DNA from: Amoebophrya sp. AT5.2
Taxonomy: Eukaryota; Sar; Dinophyceae; Syndiniales; Amoebophryaceae
Direction: 5' to 3'
NCBI GenBank assembly: GCA_005223375.1
Contig: RXOD01005165.1
Span: 1 to 15,517 of the forward strand
DNA: 15,517 nt
Position numbers and translations under genes: made by a program. The notes below the pieces were generated by a model, which saw nothing but the letters and a program-made list of their open reading frames with translations, did no database searches and was not told the DNA's origin. Numbering within the stretch: position 1 is the first letter of the stretch; every line of letters begins with the position of its first letter. Shown in pieces: positions 15,426 to 15,517 of this stretch.

Positions 15426-15456
15426 TGAAACCCAAAGTCAGTGAAGTAAGACGAAG
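15426..15456 (+). promoter_or_regulatory. 3' arm of long-range RNA complementarity
   Basis: This segment is complementary to 1921-1951 over 31 bases with only G-U wobble deviations. It sits between the ORF-D stop and the polypurine tract, so on the genomic RNA it would bring the 3' end to the 5' leader. The function is inferred by analogy with Ty1. Confidence 0.7.
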
Positions 15457-15458
15457 CT

Positions 15459-15473
15459 AGGAACGAAGTTCCT
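15459..15473 (+). other. Perfect 6-bp hairpin next to the 3' pairing arm
   Basis: AGGAAC-GAA-GTTCCT is a perfect stem with a three-base loop, two bases after the complementarity arm and 12 bases before the polypurine tract. It may insulate or present the polypurine tract. It could also be chance. Confidence 0.5.
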
Positions 15474-15485
15474 GTCGCCCTAAAT

Positions 15486-15493
15486 GGGGGGAG
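15486..15493 (+). promoter_or_regulatory. Polypurine tract (plus-strand primer)
   Basis: GGGGGGAG lies one base before the second copy of the LTR start. This is the expected place for the RNase H-resistant RNA primer of plus-strand synthesis. Confidence 0.85.
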
Positions 15494-15494
15494 C

Positions 15495-15517
15495 TGCGAA
15501 TTCTGTAAGTAGAATTC
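15495..15517 (+). repeat. Start of the 3' LTR (cut by the window end)
   Basis: All 23 bases are identical to 1429-1451, including the whole terminal inverted repeat. The rest of the LTR and the target-site duplication lie beyond the window. Confidence 0.88.

Larger units (their letters stand above)
1429..15517 (+). mobile_element. Giant Ty1/copia-type LTR retrotransposon, right end truncated by the window
   Basis: The element runs from a TG-starting LTR at 1429 past the end of the window. It carries gag with two CCHC knuckles and pol with protease, integrase, RT and RNase H in the copia order (integrase before RT). A polypurine tract at 15486-15493 is followed by a second copy of the first 23 LTR bases. 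At more than 14 kb it is far longer than typical copia elements, which are about 5 kb. The excess comes from extra ORFs before gag, an enlarged gag, an enlarged pol and an ORF after pol. All core frames are intact, so this copy may be recent or active. Insertion age cannot be judged because the LTR pair is not fully visible. Confidence 0.93.

Overview
The window looks eukaryotic and GC-rich. It is filled almost entirely (1429 to the right edge) by one very large Ty1/copia-type LTR retrotransposon, inserted downstream of, or next to, a host-like gene (1-1091). The domain order of the pol product is aspartic protease, integrase, reverse transcriptase, RNase H, which is the copia order. All catalytic acidic residues are present, and gag and pol are long intact frames, so the copy looks young. 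The RT variant (FDVPRAF and HVDDF in place of the usual copia DVKTAF and YVDD) reminds me of copia-like elements of dinoflagellates and other protists. The host lineage is therefore a tentative inference: a unicellular eukaryote, perhaps an alveolate.

Layout. 1-1091: the 3' part of a proline-rich repeat/coiled-coil protein gene, probably split by one phase-1 intron, followed by an unremarkable flank to 1428. 1429 to about 1970: the 5' LTR, starting TGCG with a perfect 7-bp inverted repeat and carrying several hairpins and a possible cloverleaf fold. The first 23 bases recur at 15495-15517 directly after a polypurine tract, so the window ends 23 bases into the 3' LTR. 1971-4891: a roughly 2.9-kb stretch before gag with several extra open frames of no recognised family (2010-2660; 2679-2930 plus an overlapping +1 frame to 3213; 3472-4518; perhaps 4596-4829). 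4892-8128: gag, with a coiled coil, a Gly-rich region, a helical capsid-like region and two CCHC zinc knuckles. 8128-14403: pol, 2091 residues, much larger than usual for copia. 14404-15085: an AT-richer spacer. 15086-15397: a small coiled-coil ORF 3' of pol. 15398-15494: the 3' end region with a polypurine tract.

How it fits together. Gag and Pol are the replication core. The gag stop and pol start overlap as TGATG, and a canonical-pattern -1 slippery heptamer (GGGTTTC) lies 15 bases before the stop codon, so Pol could be made by reinitiation or by frameshifting. The extra ORFs before gag and after pol are preceded in two cases by strong polypyrimidine-AG tracts, which suggests spliced subgenomic RNAs. 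The most striking non-coding signal is a 31-nt complementarity between 1921-1951 and 15426-15456. Every departure from Watson-Crick pairing in it is a G-U wobble. It is what one would expect of a 5'-3' RNA cyclisation element, comparable in concept to the CYC5/CYC3 pairing of yeast Ty1.
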